Shown here in pieces: positions 1-8,981 of a DNA stretch of 64,000 nt; the first letter of the stretch is position 1, and each line of letters opens with the position of its first letter. Under the pieces are notes generated by a model. It made no database searches. It had not been told where the DNA came from and saw only the letters and a list, made by a program, of their open reading frames with translations. The stretch is taken from NCBI RefSeq assembly GCF_001553455.1, contig NZ_BBOX01000001.1, forward strand, positions 105,329-169,328. The letters are read 5' to 3'. The DNA comes from Streptomyces hygroscopicus subsp. hygroscopicus. Lineage in GTDB: Bacteria; Actinomycetota; Actinomycetes; Streptomycetales; Streptomycetaceae. The translations under genes were made by a program, and so were the position numbers.

Positions 1-1
1 G

Positions 2-43
2 TTCCTGGAGACGAAGACCGTGTGGCATCCGGTGGGAATCTGA
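2..43 (+). CDS. C-terminal tail of an unidentified protein (cut by window edge)
   Basis: The first bases read in frame as FLETKTVWHPVGI followed by TGA. A strong hairpin lies 70 nt downstream, which fits the end of a real gene. Thirteen residues are too few to name a family. Confidence 0.35.
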   Translation, partial: FLETKTVWHPVGI

Positions 44-116
44 CCCTTCCCGCCCGGTGGCGCCCCCGGCCCGACCCCTGCATCGGACGCTGTTGGTCAA
101 TTCGGGGCCGCGCGTG

Positions 117-159
117 ACGTCGGCCTTCACGACCCGGTTGTGGTCGTGAAGGCCGACGT
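117..159. terminator. 18-bp perfect hairpin
   Basis: The arms at 117-134 and 142-159 are perfectly complementary over 18 bp around a 7-nt loop. It has no U tail, as is usual for Streptomyces terminators. It lies between the gene tail at the window edge and the decayed exporter on the minus strand, so it could end transcription from either side. Confidence 0.65.
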
Positions 160-302
160 TGTCGTATGGGACGGGTGCGGATGTCGACGCAGCCGAAGGG
201 GCCCGGGAGAGATCCCTGTGGACACGGTGTGGATGGCGCCGGCCGCGTTCCCGTGTTCCGGCTCCGTGACACGTCCTGCCTGACGGGCACCGTCCTGAAC
301 GG

Positions 303-705
303 TCAGCCCCTCCGGCCACGGCCCCACGGTCGCGGCGTCAGCCCCAACAGCAGCCCCTGCAGGCCGATATGGCCGCGCTCCGGGTCGACGAACTGCGGCA
401 GCAGCGAGATGCAGAGGATGGCCACCTCGGGATTGAGCAGGCAGGTGAGCAAGCCCATCATGAAGAGCTTGCGGTCCCCGTCCGGCGCCAACTCCTGGGG
501 CTCGAGAACGGACCGGCCGCCCGGCCGGACAGCCTTCCACGCCGGCCAGAGCAGGTAGCCCGCGCCGGCCAGCTTGATCGCCAAGTAGATCTCCGGCACC
601 AGCGCGAAGACGGTGGCGATACCGGCGGACACCGCGAAGAGGTACACCAGGAAGCCGAGACAGACCCCGGCCAGCGAGACCAGCCCCGCCCGGCGGCCCT
701 GGAGA
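303..705 (-). pseudogene. LysE/RhtB family amino-acid exporter, decayed
   Basis: The minus strand reads as the middle of a LysE-type exporter: GRRAGLVSLAGVCLGFLVYLFAVS is followed by a membrane segment, then GAGYLLWPAWKAVRPG, then LLTCLLNPEVAILCISLLPQF. Family members are about 205 residues and start with a segment such as LTPGPN. That N-terminal segment (about 40 residues) is missing above position 705, where the sequence no longer resembles the family. The C-terminal third is replaced by a short unrelated tail (LTPRPWGRGRRG, then stop). Both ends are therefore lost and no function is expected. The quoted blocks were matched to the family from memory. Confidence 0.7.
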
Positions 706-800
706 CCGGGCGGGCCATGGGCCCGCCCGGTCCGGCCAGCGCGGCCGCCGACTCCTCGGCTCGGCCCCGCCGTCTGGTGGACCGCCGTCGAGGGCTCCGC

Positions 801-1649
801 TCAGCCGCTCACCACCGCCAGCAGGAGCCGTACCGCCTCCGTGATCGCCTCCCGGCCGCGGGCGAGGTAGGGGCGGGGGTCGGTCAGGTCGGGCCGCTCC
901 GCCAGCGCCTCGCGGACCGTGCCCGTGAAGGCGACGTTGAGGGCGGTGCCTATGTTGATCTTGACGATGCCGGCCCGGACGGCTCGCCGCAGTTCCTCGT
1001 CGCCGACGCCCGACGAACCGTGCAGTACCAGGGGTACGGGCACGGCCTCCCGCAGTCGCTCGATCAGCGCGTGGTCCAGGGACGCCGAGCGCTCGGTCAT
1101 CGCGTGACTGCTGCCGACGGCGACGGCCAGGGCGTCCACGCCGGTGTCCGCGACGTAGCGCGCGGCCTCCTCCGGGTCGGTGCGCACCCCGGCCGCGTGG
1201 GCGCTCGCGGGGGCGTCGGGTTTGCCGCCCACATAGCCGAGTTCGGCCTCCAGCCACAGGCCCGCGCCGTGGGCCCACTGCGCCGCGGCGCGGGTGGCGG
1301 CGAGGTTCTCGGCGTACGGCTGTGCCCCGGCGTCGAACATCGCGGAGGAGAACCCCGCGTCGGCCGCTGTACGCAGCAGCCGCATGTCCGTCACATGATC
1401 CAGATGCAGTGCGACGTCGACGCCACAGCCACGGCCCACCTCGGCCGCTGCCCGCGCGATCGGCTCGACCCGCCCGCCGTGGAACCGCACGGCGTTCTCA
1501 CTGATCTGCAGGATCACCGGGGTGCCCGCCGCTTCCGCGCCGGCGGTGACCGCCTCGGCGTGCTCCAGCGTGATCACATTGAACGCGGCGACGGCCCGGC
1601 CGGCGGCGGCGGCCTTGGAGACGAGCTCGCAGGTGGGTACCAGGGACAT
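801..1649 (-). CDS. Class II ketose-bisphosphate aldolase (GatY/KbaY type)
   Basis: A 282-residue cytoplasmic aldolase, the size of the GatY/KbaY tagatose-1,6-bisphosphate aldolase catalytic subunit. Zn-site motifs are visible: ALHLDHV (residues about 80-86) carries the catalytic Asp and a His ligand, GSSHAM carries a second His, and VLHGSSGV the third. The phosphate-binding KINIGTAL follows. The start is the ATG at 1647-1649, preceded by GAGGGG; the frame stays open further upstream only because it runs antisense to the permease gene. It is the last gene of the minus-strand operon that also encodes a GatZ/KbaZ-like subunit, the usual partner of this enzyme. Expected reaction: tagatose-1,6-bisphosphate to glyceraldehyde-3-phosphate plus DHAP. 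Fructose-1,6-bisphosphate is an alternative substrate. Confidence 0.88.
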   Translation of the reverse strand: MSLVPTCELVSKAAAAGRAVAAFNVITLEHAEAVTAGAEAAGTPVILQISENAVRFHGGRVEPIARAAAEVGRGCGVDVALHLDHVTDMRLLRTAADAGFSSAMFDAGAQPYAENLAATRAAAQWAHGAGLWLEAELGYVGGKPDAPASAHAAGVRTDPEEAARYVADTGVDALAVAVGSSHAMTERSASLDHALIERLREAVPVPLVLHGSSGVGDEELRRAVRAGIVKINIGTALNVAFTGTVREALAERPDLTDPRPYLARGREAITEAVRLLLAVVSG

Positions 1650-1750
1650 GGGGCTTGTTCCCCTCGCTTTCATGGTCGGTCCGGCTGCGTGGAGCGACCG
1701 GTACGGATGGGATGTCGCCTCCGTACCGGCGGAGGCGGGGACGCGGGCGG

Positions 1751-2695
1751 TCAGGAAGTCCGCGTGACAGGACCCACGTCCGCGGTGCCTTCCACCGCGT
1801 CCGGGGCCGCGGAACTCCCGCCGCTCTTCTCGTCGCTGTAGACCATCAGGGTCGAGCCTCCGAGGGCGAGCACGATGCCGATGGAGCCCCATACGCTGGG
1901 CAGCGTCTGATAGACCGCCAGGGACAGCACGATGGTCAGAACCGGGGCCAGCGCGTTGGTGAGAGGGGCGACCACGGTGGCCTTGCCCCGGCTGAACGCC
2001 ATGACCAGGAACAGCGCGCCGATCGCGTTGAGGACCTGGGTCACGGCGGTGAGCGCCGGCGCCTGCCAGGGAGCACCGGAAGGGAGACCGCCCATCGTCG
2101 CGAACGCCACCGGAACCAGCAGCAGCCCGCTGATGGTCATCCACCCGAAGGTCGTCGCGTCGTTGACCCCGACGAGTGCCGCCTTGCGCATGCAGAACGC
2201 CTGCACACCCCAGGCGACGCAGATCCCGATCGCCATCAGCAGCCATGGGCCGTGCGAGTTCGAGTCGCCCCCGCCACCGGGGATGCTGAGCAGCACGATC
2301 GCTACCAGCGCCGCGACCACGCCCACGACGGCGAGCCGGGCGATCCGCTCACGCAGCATCACCATCGCCATGAGCACGGTGATCACCGGGGAGAGCGAGA
2401 CCACGGGGAAGATCAGGTAGGCCGGGCCGTCGGCGAGTGCCCGGAACAGCAGCAGTTGTCCGCCGGCGCCGGTCAGTCCCGCGATCAGTCCGTACACCGC
2501 GGCGACCGGCCGGCGGTCGAACCGGTTGCCGCGCAACGCGAAGTACGCGGGGATGAGCATCGTGAAGGCCCAGATGATGTAGATCATCTCGTTGGGGTAG
2601 CCGTACCTGGTGTTCGGCTGGCTGGAGAAGGCGCCCCACACGCCCCAGAACACGACCAGCAGGGTCGCGTACAGCATCCAGCTTCTCTTGATCAT
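1751..2695 (-). CDS. EamA/DMT-family permease
   Basis: A 314-residue membrane protein with about ten hydrophobic segments in the two-fold repeat of the drug/metabolite transporter superfamily. It begins ATLLVVFWGVWGAFSS and the second half has LNAIGALFLVMAFSRGKATVVAPL, an EamA signature-like block. The C-terminal 25 residues are polar and probably cytoplasmic. Its ATG overlaps the stop of the upstream kinase gene as ATGA (2692-2695), so the two are probably translationally coupled. Inside an amino-sugar operon that lacks PTS or ABC genes, it is the only candidate for substrate uptake. The transported compound cannot be read from the sequence. Confidence 0.85.
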   Translation of the reverse strand: MIKRSWMLYATLLVVFWGVWGAFSSQPNTRYGYPNEMIYIIWAFTMLIPAYFALRGNRFDRRPVAAVYGLIAGLTGAGGQLLLFRALADGPAYLIFPVVSLSPVITVLMAMVMLRERIARLAVVGVVAALVAIVLLSIPGGGGDSNSHGPWLLMAIGICVAWGVQAFCMRKAALVGVNDATTFGWMTISGLLLVPVAFATMGGLPSGAPWQAPALTAVTQVLNAIGALFLVMAFSRGKATVVAPLTNALAPVLTIVLSLAVYQTLPSVWGSIGIVLALGGSTLMVYSDEKSGGSSAAPDAVEGTADVGPVTRTS

Positions 2696-3684
2696 CGGCC
2701 GTCCTCTCCGGGCGCAAGGGACTCGGAGGCCGTACGCAGTGCGTCGAGCGCGGGCCGGTCGAGCGGGGTTCCGGCGAGTTTCGCCGCGTACAGAGCGGCG
2801 CCTACCACCGGCTCGTACAGGGGGTCTCGCAGCTCATAGTTGGCGAAACGATCCTTCAGACCGGTGGTGAACGCCTCCAGGACCGTGCCGGCCCCGAAGG
2901 TGCCGCCGGAGTAGGAGACCGGTACGGTCTCGTCGGGGCCGAACTCCAGCCGCTCGCGGGTGACCTCGACCAGCTGGGCGAGTTCGCGGCCGGCCTCGGT
3001 GAGGATCGCCGCGGCGGCTTCGTCGCCCAGACCGGCCGCCTCGGCCACCGAGCGGCCGAGTGCGGCGATCCGTCCCCGGTCTCCCTGCCACCGGTTGTGG
3101 ACAACGTCGATCACGTCGAGGTCGGACGCGAGATCCAGGCGGCGCCGGAGAACCTCGCTCAGGGGGCCCTCGGGAAGTCGCCCGTCGCTCATCCGCGAGA
3201 AGGCGTTGAGGCCGCGGATCGCGATCCAGTACGCCGATCCCTCGTCGCCGAATATCTCGCCCCAGCCGCCGACGCGCACGCCGTTGCCCAGCCGCTCGCC
3301 GTAGGTCATCGAGCCGGTGCCGCTGATGACGTTGATGCCGTCGAGCGCGCCCAGCGAACCGGCCCAGCCGCAGACCATGTCGTTGTCGCACGCGTAGCGG
3401 TCGTGCCCCAGCACCGCTCGCGGTGTCGCGTTCAGAACGGGCAGGTCACCGGCCGCTTCCCCGTAACCCGGCAGGCCGAAGAAGGCGTACTCGACATCGG
3501 CCGGGGTCAGCCCGGCCGCCGTACAGACCGCGTCCACGCCCTCCTTCAGGACACGCTCGACAAGGTCAATGCCGTGTGAGAAGTAGTACGAGCTTGCCGC
3601 CTGCGCCCGCGCCACCACCTGACCGGACCGGTCGACCAGACAGAACGCGGTCTTGGTTCCCCCGCCGTCGACACCTAGGAACAT
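2692..3684 (-). CDS. BadF/BadG/BcrA/BcrD-type sugar kinase (N-acetylhexosamine kinase-like)
   Basis: A 330-residue protein of the ASKHA fold. The N-terminal phosphate loop FLGVDGGGTKTAFCLVD and the second loop VISGTGSMTYG are those of N-acetylglucosamine-kinase-like BadF/BadG proteins, and SGGTFGAG near residue 260 is the adenosine-site motif. It starts at ATG with GGAGG 7 nt upstream. It lies between the SIS-domain gene (49 nt gap) and the permease (ATGA overlap). In this context it would phosphorylate an incoming amino sugar, such as galactosamine or its N-acetyl form, at C6 to feed the SIS enzyme. The sugar preference is inferred. Confidence 0.85.
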   Translation of the reverse strand: MFLGVDGGGTKTAFCLVDRSGQVVARAQAASSYYFSHGIDLVERVLKEGVDAVCTAAGLTPADVEYAFFGLPGYGEAAGDLPVLNATPRAVLGHDRYACDNDMVCGWAGSLGALDGINVISGTGSMTYGERLGNGVRVGGWGEIFGDEGSAYWIAIRGLNAFSRMSDGRLPEGPLSEVLRRRLDLASDLDVIDVVHNRWQGDRGRIAALGRSVAEAAGLGDEAAAAILTEAGRELAQLVEVTRERLEFGPDETVPVSYSGGTFGAGTVLEAFTTGLKDRFANYELRDPLYEPVVGAALYAAKLAGTPLDRPALDALRTASESLAPGEDGR

Positions 3685-3733
3685 CGTTGTACCTCCGTCC
3701 GGCGCCCTTGGTCCGCGCCGTTGATCCGCCTGG

Positions 3734-4894
3734 TCAGTTCTGCAAGGAGTGCAGGATCACGCCCTGCACCACGCGGTTGACCTCACCCGAGGGGAACGGG
3801 TTGTCGGGCCGCATACCCCGGGCCAGGGCCGCACGCAGGGCGATGACCTGGGCGTACACCACGGCGGGCAGCGCCAGGGCGACGTCCTCGACGTCACCGA
3901 GGCCCGGCAGCGGCCAGGCGTCGGCGCTCCCCTCCGCTTCCGCGCCGGAACCCGCGGCGACCGTCACGACACTGCCGGGAGCGAGGTCCCCGCGCAGCTC
4001 GGCGACGATGTCCTGGTCGTACTGGCGGGTGTACGGGTCGTTCGAGACGTAGACGACCGCCACCGAACGGTCGTTGAGCACCGCCTTGGGACCGTGCCGG
4101 AATCCCAGCGAGGATTCCGCGACGGCCATGAGCGTTCCGCCCGTGAGCTCGAGCACCTTCAGCGCCGACTCCTCGGCGAGGCCCTTCAGCGGCCCGCTGC
4201 CGAGGAAGACGATGCGCTCGGGGGCGCGGTCCACGAGGGCGCTCACGCCGCGGTCGAGCCCGCCGTCCTCAGTGATCGACTCGACCGCTCGCGCCAGGCG
4301 CCCGGCGACACCGTGGTAGGCGTCGCCGCCCAGGGCGAGCAGCGCCGCGAGCGTCATGCAGGTGAAGCTCGACGTCATGGCGAAGCCCCGGTCGTTGGCC
4401 GCGGCCGGCATCAGCAGCACGTGGGACCCGGGCCGGTCCGCGTGTTCCCGTGCCAGCTTGCCCTGCGCGTTGCAGGTGATCACCAGATGGTGCACCTCGG
4501 AGAGCACCTGGTCGGCCAGGACGGTGGCGGCCACGCTCTCCGGGCTGTCACCCGACCTCGCGAAGGAGACCAGCAGCGTGGGCAGGTCCTCGGCGAGGCA
4601 ACCGCGAGGGTCGGCGACGATATCCGTGGTGGGGACGGCGTCGACGCGCCGTCCCAGGCGCCGGGCCAGGGCCGGCTGGAGCACCTGGCCGGCGAACGCG
4701 GAGGTGCCGGCGCCGGTGAGCACCACGCGCAGGTCGCCACGGGCCGTGAGCGGGCGCAGGAAGACGTCCAGCGATTCCCGGGAGGCCGCGACGATCCGGT
4801 CGACCTCTCGCCACAGGCCGGGCTGCTGAGCGATCTCGCGGACGGTGTCGGCGGCCCCGTCATCGACGGGCAGCGTGCCGGAGGGGGTGGTCAC
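3734..4894 (-). CDS. agaS: SIS-domain amino-sugar-phosphate deaminase/isomerase (AgaS-like)
   Basis: A 386-residue protein with two SIS domains. The first has VVLTGAGTSAFAG and LLVSFARSGDSPESVA (sugar-phosphate Ser/Thr loops), the second VFLGSGPLKGLAEESALKVLELTGG and ESSLGFRHGPKAVL. Length and the N-terminal TVREIAQQPGLW block match AgaS, the galactosamine-6-phosphate deaminase that yields tagatose-6-phosphate and ammonia. The start is GTG at 4892-4894, overlapping the stop of the GatZ-like gene as GTGA. The pairing with GatZ- and GatY-like proteins supports galactosamine or a related sugar over glucosamine. GlmS-isomerase-like activity is the alternative. Confidence 0.85.
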   Translation of the reverse strand: MTTPSGTLPVDDGAADTVREIAQQPGLWREVDRIVAASRESLDVFLRPLTARGDLRVVLTGAGTSAFAGQVLQPALARRLGRRVDAVPTTDIVADPRGCLAEDLPTLLVSFARSGDSPESVAATVLADQVLSEVHHLVITCNAQGKLAREHADRPGSHVLLMPAAANDRGFAMTSSFTCMTLAALLALGGDAYHGVAGRLARAVESITEDGGLDRGVSALVDRAPERIVFLGSGPLKGLAEESALKVLELTGGTLMAVAESSLGFRHGPKAVLNDRSVAVVYVSNDPYTRQYDQDIVAELRGDLAPGSVVTVAAGSGAEAEGSADAWPLPGLGDVEDVALALPAVVYAQVIALRAALARGMRPDNPFPSGEVNRVVQGVILHSLQN

Positions 4895-6186
4895 ACGTGC
4901 TCCTTCTGGTTCGGGTGGGAGGCGCGGTCGTAGTCGCGCAGAACGTCGCGGACGTGGTCCACGGCCAGGTCGCGCGGCCGGGCGGCGAGCTCCCCGCGGC
5001 GGACGCGGGCGTACTGGTGCGGGAGGTGGGCGCTGAGCAGCGGCAGCGGGATGTCCAGGGCCGTGAGGTTGCGCAGCAGCCGGGCCTGCGCCGCTTCGAT
5101 CTCGGGGTCGGGCCAGTAGTAACGCAGCCGGTCGCTGTAGCTGTAGCGGCGGGCGAGGCGCTGCTCGGCGGCGCTGCCGGGATAGTAGTCCTCCCACATG
5201 GCCGGCTCGGCGAGCATCCGCTGTTCGACGACCTCGGGCAGTCGCGACCGCTCGGCGGCCGGCACCAGTTCGTCCTCGATCGCGGCGAGCGCGAACAGCG
5301 CCTCCCGCAGGGCGAAGGTCAGGCCCGGGCCGACCTTGAGGACCGCCCAGTGGTCCTCGACCAGCGCGGCGAGCGCCTCGGCGGTCTGGTAGTCGGTCGA
5401 GTGCGCCTCGAAGACCATGGCGGGCTCGTCGTCGAGGACCCCGCGCAGTTCCTCGGTCAGCTCCCGCCGGTAGTCGACGACCCGCAGGTGGTCGAACTCC
5501 ACGGCCGGCTGGACCACCAGTGCCATGACGCGCGGCCAGACACCGTCGACACCGTGCTGCGCGAACGCCTTCCGGTGCTGTTCCAGAGTCGTGCGTGCCG
5601 CCTCGGGCGTGGTCGGCAGGAGGGTACCGAGCGTCTCGTGCGCGCCGCCGGGCGTGGGGACCTCGGTGCCGATCACGTACCGGATCCGGTCGGCCCGCTC
5701 GGGCCCCACCGTGTCCTCGGCCACCCGGATCAGCCGCGCGGCGCGGTCGGCGACCACCTCGTCCGTCAGCGGTACGGGGTCGCCGGCGCAGGGGAAGCTG
5801 CAGTCCAGGTGGATCTTGGTGAATCCGGCCGCCGCGTAGGCGGCGACGAGAGCGCCGGCCCGCTCCATCGCCTCGTCCGGCGGAAGGGCCCGCCACCGGT
5901 TCGGGCCGAGATGGTCGCCGCCGAGTACCACGCGGTCCAGTGGCAGACCAGATTCGGCCGCGATGCCGTGCACGAGGTCACGGAAGTCCGCGGGCCGCAT
6001 GCCCGTGTAACCACCGTACTGGTCCACCTGGTTGGAGGTCGCCTCCACCAGTACATGACCGCCGGTCTCGCGTGCCTGTAGTACGGCCGCCTCGATGACC
6101 AGCGGATGGGCCGAACACACCGAGGTGATGCCCTGCGGCTGTCCGGCCTTCTGGCTCCGGACCACCTCGTCCAATGGGCTCTGCAT
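4891..6186 (-). CDS. gatZ: Tagatose-bisphosphate aldolase non-catalytic subunit (GatZ/KbaZ-like)
   Basis: A 431-residue TIM-barrel-like protein. GITSVCSAHPLVIEAAVLQA, VLVEATSNQVDQYGGYTGM, VLGGDHLGPNRW and KIHLDCSFPCAGD are hallmark blocks of GatZ/KbaZ, which stabilises and activates the class II aldolase. ATG at 6184-6186 is preferred because AAGGGG lies 6 nt upstream; a TTG two codons earlier would sit directly on that ribosome site. It is the first gene of the minus-strand operon and diverges from the GntR gene. This family was once annotated as tagatose-6-phosphate kinase. The operon has no obvious separate kinase for that step. Confidence 0.9.
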   Translation of the reverse strand: MQSPLDEVVRSQKAGQPQGITSVCSAHPLVIEAAVLQARETGGHVLVEATSNQVDQYGGYTGMRPADFRDLVHGIAAESGLPLDRVVLGGDHLGPNRWRALPPDEAMERAGALVAAYAAAGFTKIHLDCSFPCAGDPVPLTDEVVADRAARLIRVAEDTVGPERADRIRYVIGTEVPTPGGAHETLGTLLPTTPEAARTTLEQHRKAFAQHGVDGVWPRVMALVVQPAVEFDHLRVVDYRRELTEELRGVLDDEPAMVFEAHSTDYQTAEALAALVEDHWAVLKVGPGLTFALREALFALAAIEDELVPAAERSRLPEVVEQRMLAEPAMWEDYYPGSAAEQRLARRYSYSDRLRYYWPDPEIEAAQARLLRNLTALDIPLPLLSAHLPHQYARVRRGELAARPRDLAVDHVRDVLRDYDRASHPNQKEHV

Positions 6187-6257
6187 CGCCAACCCCTTAC
6201 TGAAGGTGCATTTGGAGCCCTTTGTGCCGTGACAGCCGGAGCTCGACTGGGACGTTA

Positions 6258-6267
6258 ACTGGTCTTA
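6258..6267. promoter_or_regulatory. Possible DasR-like half operator in divergent promoter region
   Basis: ACTGGTCTTA lies in the 121-nt gap between the divergent sugar operon and the HutC-type GntR gene. It matches the left half of the DasR dre consensus (ACTGGTCTAGACCA). A second TGGT follows at 6272, and GGTATG occurs twice, at 6294 and 6303. A full palindrome is not present, so this is only a candidate site. Confidence 0.3.
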
Positions 6268-6307
6268 TCGATGGTCGTCAATAGTCATCATCCGGTATGG
6301 TTCTGGT

Positions 6308-7111
6308 ATGCCTACCCCGGACGTGTCCCGCCACCTCCCCCAGTCCCTGCTGACCGACGACGCCCTGCCGCTGTACGCCCTGGTCGCGGCGCGCCTGTGG
6401 GCCGATGTCTCGGCTGACGGCGCCAGGGCCGGAGACCGGCTGCCATCGGAGCGGACCCTGGCCGCGCGGTACGGAGTGTCGCGCGTCACCATGCGCTCGG
6501 CGCTCAGGGACCTGGCGGCCCGGGGCATGGTCGAGTCGGCGGCGGCCCGCGGCTGGTTCGTGGCACAGTCCACCGCCTTCCCGGTTCAGGCAGGCACCGA
6601 CGCCCCGGATGTGCCCGGTACGGGCGCACGTACCGTCGAAGGCTTCGCCGACTACGCGGCCAAGCACGGACTGGCCACCCATAGCCGCGTGCTGCGCTCC
6701 ACGGTCCGGCCCGCTACCGTCGCCGAAGCCGAGACGCTGCGCGTCGGCCCCGGGGCCGCCCTGTTCGAGATCCGGCGGCTGCGCTTCCTCGACGACCAGG
6801 TGGTCGTACTGGAACACAATCGACTACCGCTGGCACTGTGCCCCGCCCTGGCGGAGACCGACTTCACCAGGGCATCGCTCTTCGCCACGTTGCGCGGCGC
6901 CGAACCGGCGCAACTTCCCCGGGTGGCGGACTACTCGGTGGAGGCCAGGCAGCCGGACGCCACCGAACGTGATCTCCTGGAGATCACCGACGCCACCCCG
7001 GTACTCGTCGCCTATCAGCTCGCCTACAACCAGGACGGCCGCCCGCTCGAACTGACGCTGGCCGTCTACCGCGGCGACCGCTACCACTTCCGGGCCTCCA
7101 TCACGTCCTGA
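6308..7111 (+). CDS. GntR-family regulator, HutC/DasR type (UTRA domain)
   Basis: A 267-residue repressor. The winged-helix domain is at about residues 20-85 (LPSERTLAARYGVSRVTMRSALRDLAARG), followed by a UTRA effector domain (residues 110-255) ending with the typical VAYQLAYNQDGRPLELTLAVYRGDRYHF. It diverges from the amino-sugar operon, so it probably represses that operon and binds a phosphorylated sugar, as DasR and AgaR-like members do. No Shine-Dalgarno sequence precedes the ATG. TATGGT at 6295-6300 ends 7 nt before the start, so a leaderless transcript is possible. Confidence 0.88.
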   Translation: MPTPDVSRHLPQSLLTDDALPLYALVAARLWADVSADGARAGDRLPSERTLAARYGVSRVTMRSALRDLAARGMVESAAARGWFVAQSTAFPVQAGTDAPDVPGTGARTVEGFADYAAKHGLATHSRVLRSTVRPATVAEAETLRVGPGAALFEIRRLRFLDDQVVVLEHNRLPLALCPALAETDFTRASLFATLRGAEPAQLPRVADYSVEARQPDATERDLLEITDATPVLVAYQLAYNQDGRPLELTLAVYRGDRYHFRASITS

Positions 7112-7271
7112 GCCGGCGACGCTCACCGAGCCTCCCGTGCGCACCGCGCTCGGACCGCATCCCGGCCCCGCGCCCGGCGAAGGAGCACCCGGGCAGGGGT
7201 ACCGGCACCCGCACGGCGGGCCACTCGCGCCCCCAGCCGGGAAGGCGGGCGACGCGCCGCGGGTCCCCTCC

Positions 7272-7309
7272 CCGACGCAACGGGGGCCGCGACGCCCCCG
7301 TTGCGTCGG
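7272..7309. terminator. Bidirectional 16-bp hairpin terminator
   Basis: The arms 7272-7287 and 7294-7309 are perfectly complementary over 16 bp with a 6-nt loop. It lies between two convergent genes, the GntR regulator and the secreted hydrolase, so it can serve both. Confidence 0.75.
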
Positions 7310-7339
7310 TCTCGCCGGCCCCCGGTAGCTCTCGGCGCT

Positions 7340-8689
7340 TCAGCCGATGAACCGCACGTCCGGGTGGAGCGGCGAGGGGCCGTCCAGCAGCGGCTGGTGA
7401 CGGCCGCGCAGATGCTGGTCGAAGAAGGCGGTGAGGTAGGCCCGCCGGCTCACGGTGAACCGGGCCGGATCGACGGTGCCGGTCATCCGGGACGGCAGCC
7501 CCTCGGGCAGGGTGAGCCGCTCGGCGAGGCCCGGGAGGACCGTCTGGTAGTCGGTGAACGATTGGTGCTCGGCCGCCTCCGTCCACAGATCGCGCTTCCA
7601 GCCGGTGGAGTTACGCCACATCGCCTGCCACGACGGGGAGTGCTCATGGGTGTGCGGCAGCCTGCCGGACGGGACCGCGAGCCACGCCCCCATCTGCAGG
7701 AACGGCCGGTCCAGCCCCGTGCGGGCAACCGGCAGCAGCAGTTCGGGGTCGGCCCAGTCGTAGCCGAGCGGCCCGTCGAGGTTCACCCCGGCGCGGATAC
7801 GGCGGTCCACGCGCATCGCCTCGGCGGTCGTCATCCCGCCGAGCGAATGCCCGAACATGCCGGTACGCGCGAGGTCCAGAGCCTCTCCGAGACCCCGCGG
7901 CAGCGGCCGCTTCCCGGCGTCGGGGTTGCCGCCACGGGCGAGCACGGCGAGCTGGTCGAGGACGAACAGGATATCGGCGACCCTGACCTCCAGCGCCGCC
8001 CTGGACCGGTCGGCGGCCGCCTCGATGGCGCCGAGCCCGGGCGCGGGCTCGACGACACGGCCGTCCGGGAACTCGACCGCGTGCGCCTCGTGGACGGCGT
8101 CGACAGTGACCACCACATAGCCGTGGCCGGCCAGCTCCTCCACGGCGGTGGTGTCCAGCGTGCGCTCGTTGTACATGCCCGGCGAGTACAGCACCACGGG
8201 CCGCCGCCCGGCTCCGGATGCCGCGGCCACTGCGACGCGGGCGTGGGTACCGAACCCGGCCCAGTCGATGGCGCCCTGGTCCACCTCGAGGATCTTCGCC
8301 GCACCCGCCCCGAAGACCGCGGCCGCGCCCGGACGCATATAGAGCGCCCGGGGCCCGTCCTCCGCCGCGGCGCGGTCGGCCGGGTACCAGACGCTCACCA
8401 TGAGCTCCCGGAACTCTCCGGCCGCGTCCCCCGCCCACCAGGGACCCCGGCGCGTCCGGTCCACCAGATGCAATTCGGTGACACCAAGCGGACACGGGCC
8501 GGTGGGATGGGGTAGTTCGAGCCGTACGGGCCCGGCGGGGTCCGCCGGCGCGGCGGACGCGCGAGCGGCCGGCCCCAGGGCCGAGGCAGCGCCCCATGCG
8601 ACGAGACCGCCCGCGCGGGCCAGCAGTCGCCGACGCGTCACGGACATGGCCGAAGGGCCTGAAGAAGCGGAAGCATTGAGGGAACGCAT
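7340..8689 (-). CDS. Secreted alpha/beta hydrolase (PAF-acetylhydrolase-like)
   Basis: About 449 residues. The N-terminus has a twin-arginine signal (TRRRLLARAGGLVAWGAASALG, ending at about residue 42), so Tat export is likely. The mature part has LMVSVWYPAD, VVLYSPGM and the nucleophile elbow FGHSLGG, the pattern of platelet-activating-factor acetylhydrolase-like hydrolases. Ester or lipid hydrolysis outside the cell is expected; the substrate is unknown. The start is uncertain: ATG at 8687-8689 leaves a 14-residue extension before MSVTRRRLL at 8645-8647, and neither has a clear ribosome site. Confidence 0.8.
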   Translation of the reverse strand: MRSLNASASSGPSAMSVTRRRLLARAGGLVAWGAASALGPAARASAAPADPAGPVRLELPHPTGPCPLGVTELHLVDRTRRGPWWAGDAAGEFRELMVSVWYPADRAAAEDGPRALYMRPGAAAVFGAGAAKILEVDQGAIDWAGFGTHARVAVAAASGAGRRPVVLYSPGMYNERTLDTTAVEELAGHGYVVVTVDAVHEAHAVEFPDGRVVEPAPGLGAIEAAADRSRAALEVRVADILFVLDQLAVLARGGNPDAGKRPLPRGLGEALDLARTGMFGHSLGGMTTAEAMRVDRRIRAGVNLDGPLGYDWADPELLLPVARTGLDRPFLQMGAWLAVPSGRLPHTHEHSPSWQAMWRNSTGWKRDLWTEAAEHQSFTDYQTVLPGLAERLTLPEGLPSRMTGTVDPARFTVSRRAYLTAFFDQHLRGRHQPLLDGPSPLHPDVRFIG

Positions 8690-8981
8690 GGCTCGATTCT
8701 GGATCCGCACCGGGCCCGGATCCATAGGGCTGGCCGGATGGTGTCCGGCGCCCAACGGGCCTACGCCAGGCATGGAGTCGGCGGCCGGATGCGGTTCGCC
8801 TGTGTCCGGCCATCACCTGACCACGCCACGAGCCACGCCCCGTGGCCGCCACGTACGGACCCGCTGGGCCGGGGAGCGGCCAGTCGCACTCCCAGACCAG
8901 AAAACAGTGCGTCGGCTCGCGTGCACGGCGAGCGGTGGAAAACCGGTGGACACAGGCCGCGCGAGCGGCAGACTGACCCGT

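Noticed and set aside
801..2246. Extended aldolase starting inside the permease gene (481 residues)
   Set aside because: The first 199 residues are antisense of the EamA gene; the ATG at 1647-1649 has a ribosome site and gives the normal family length.
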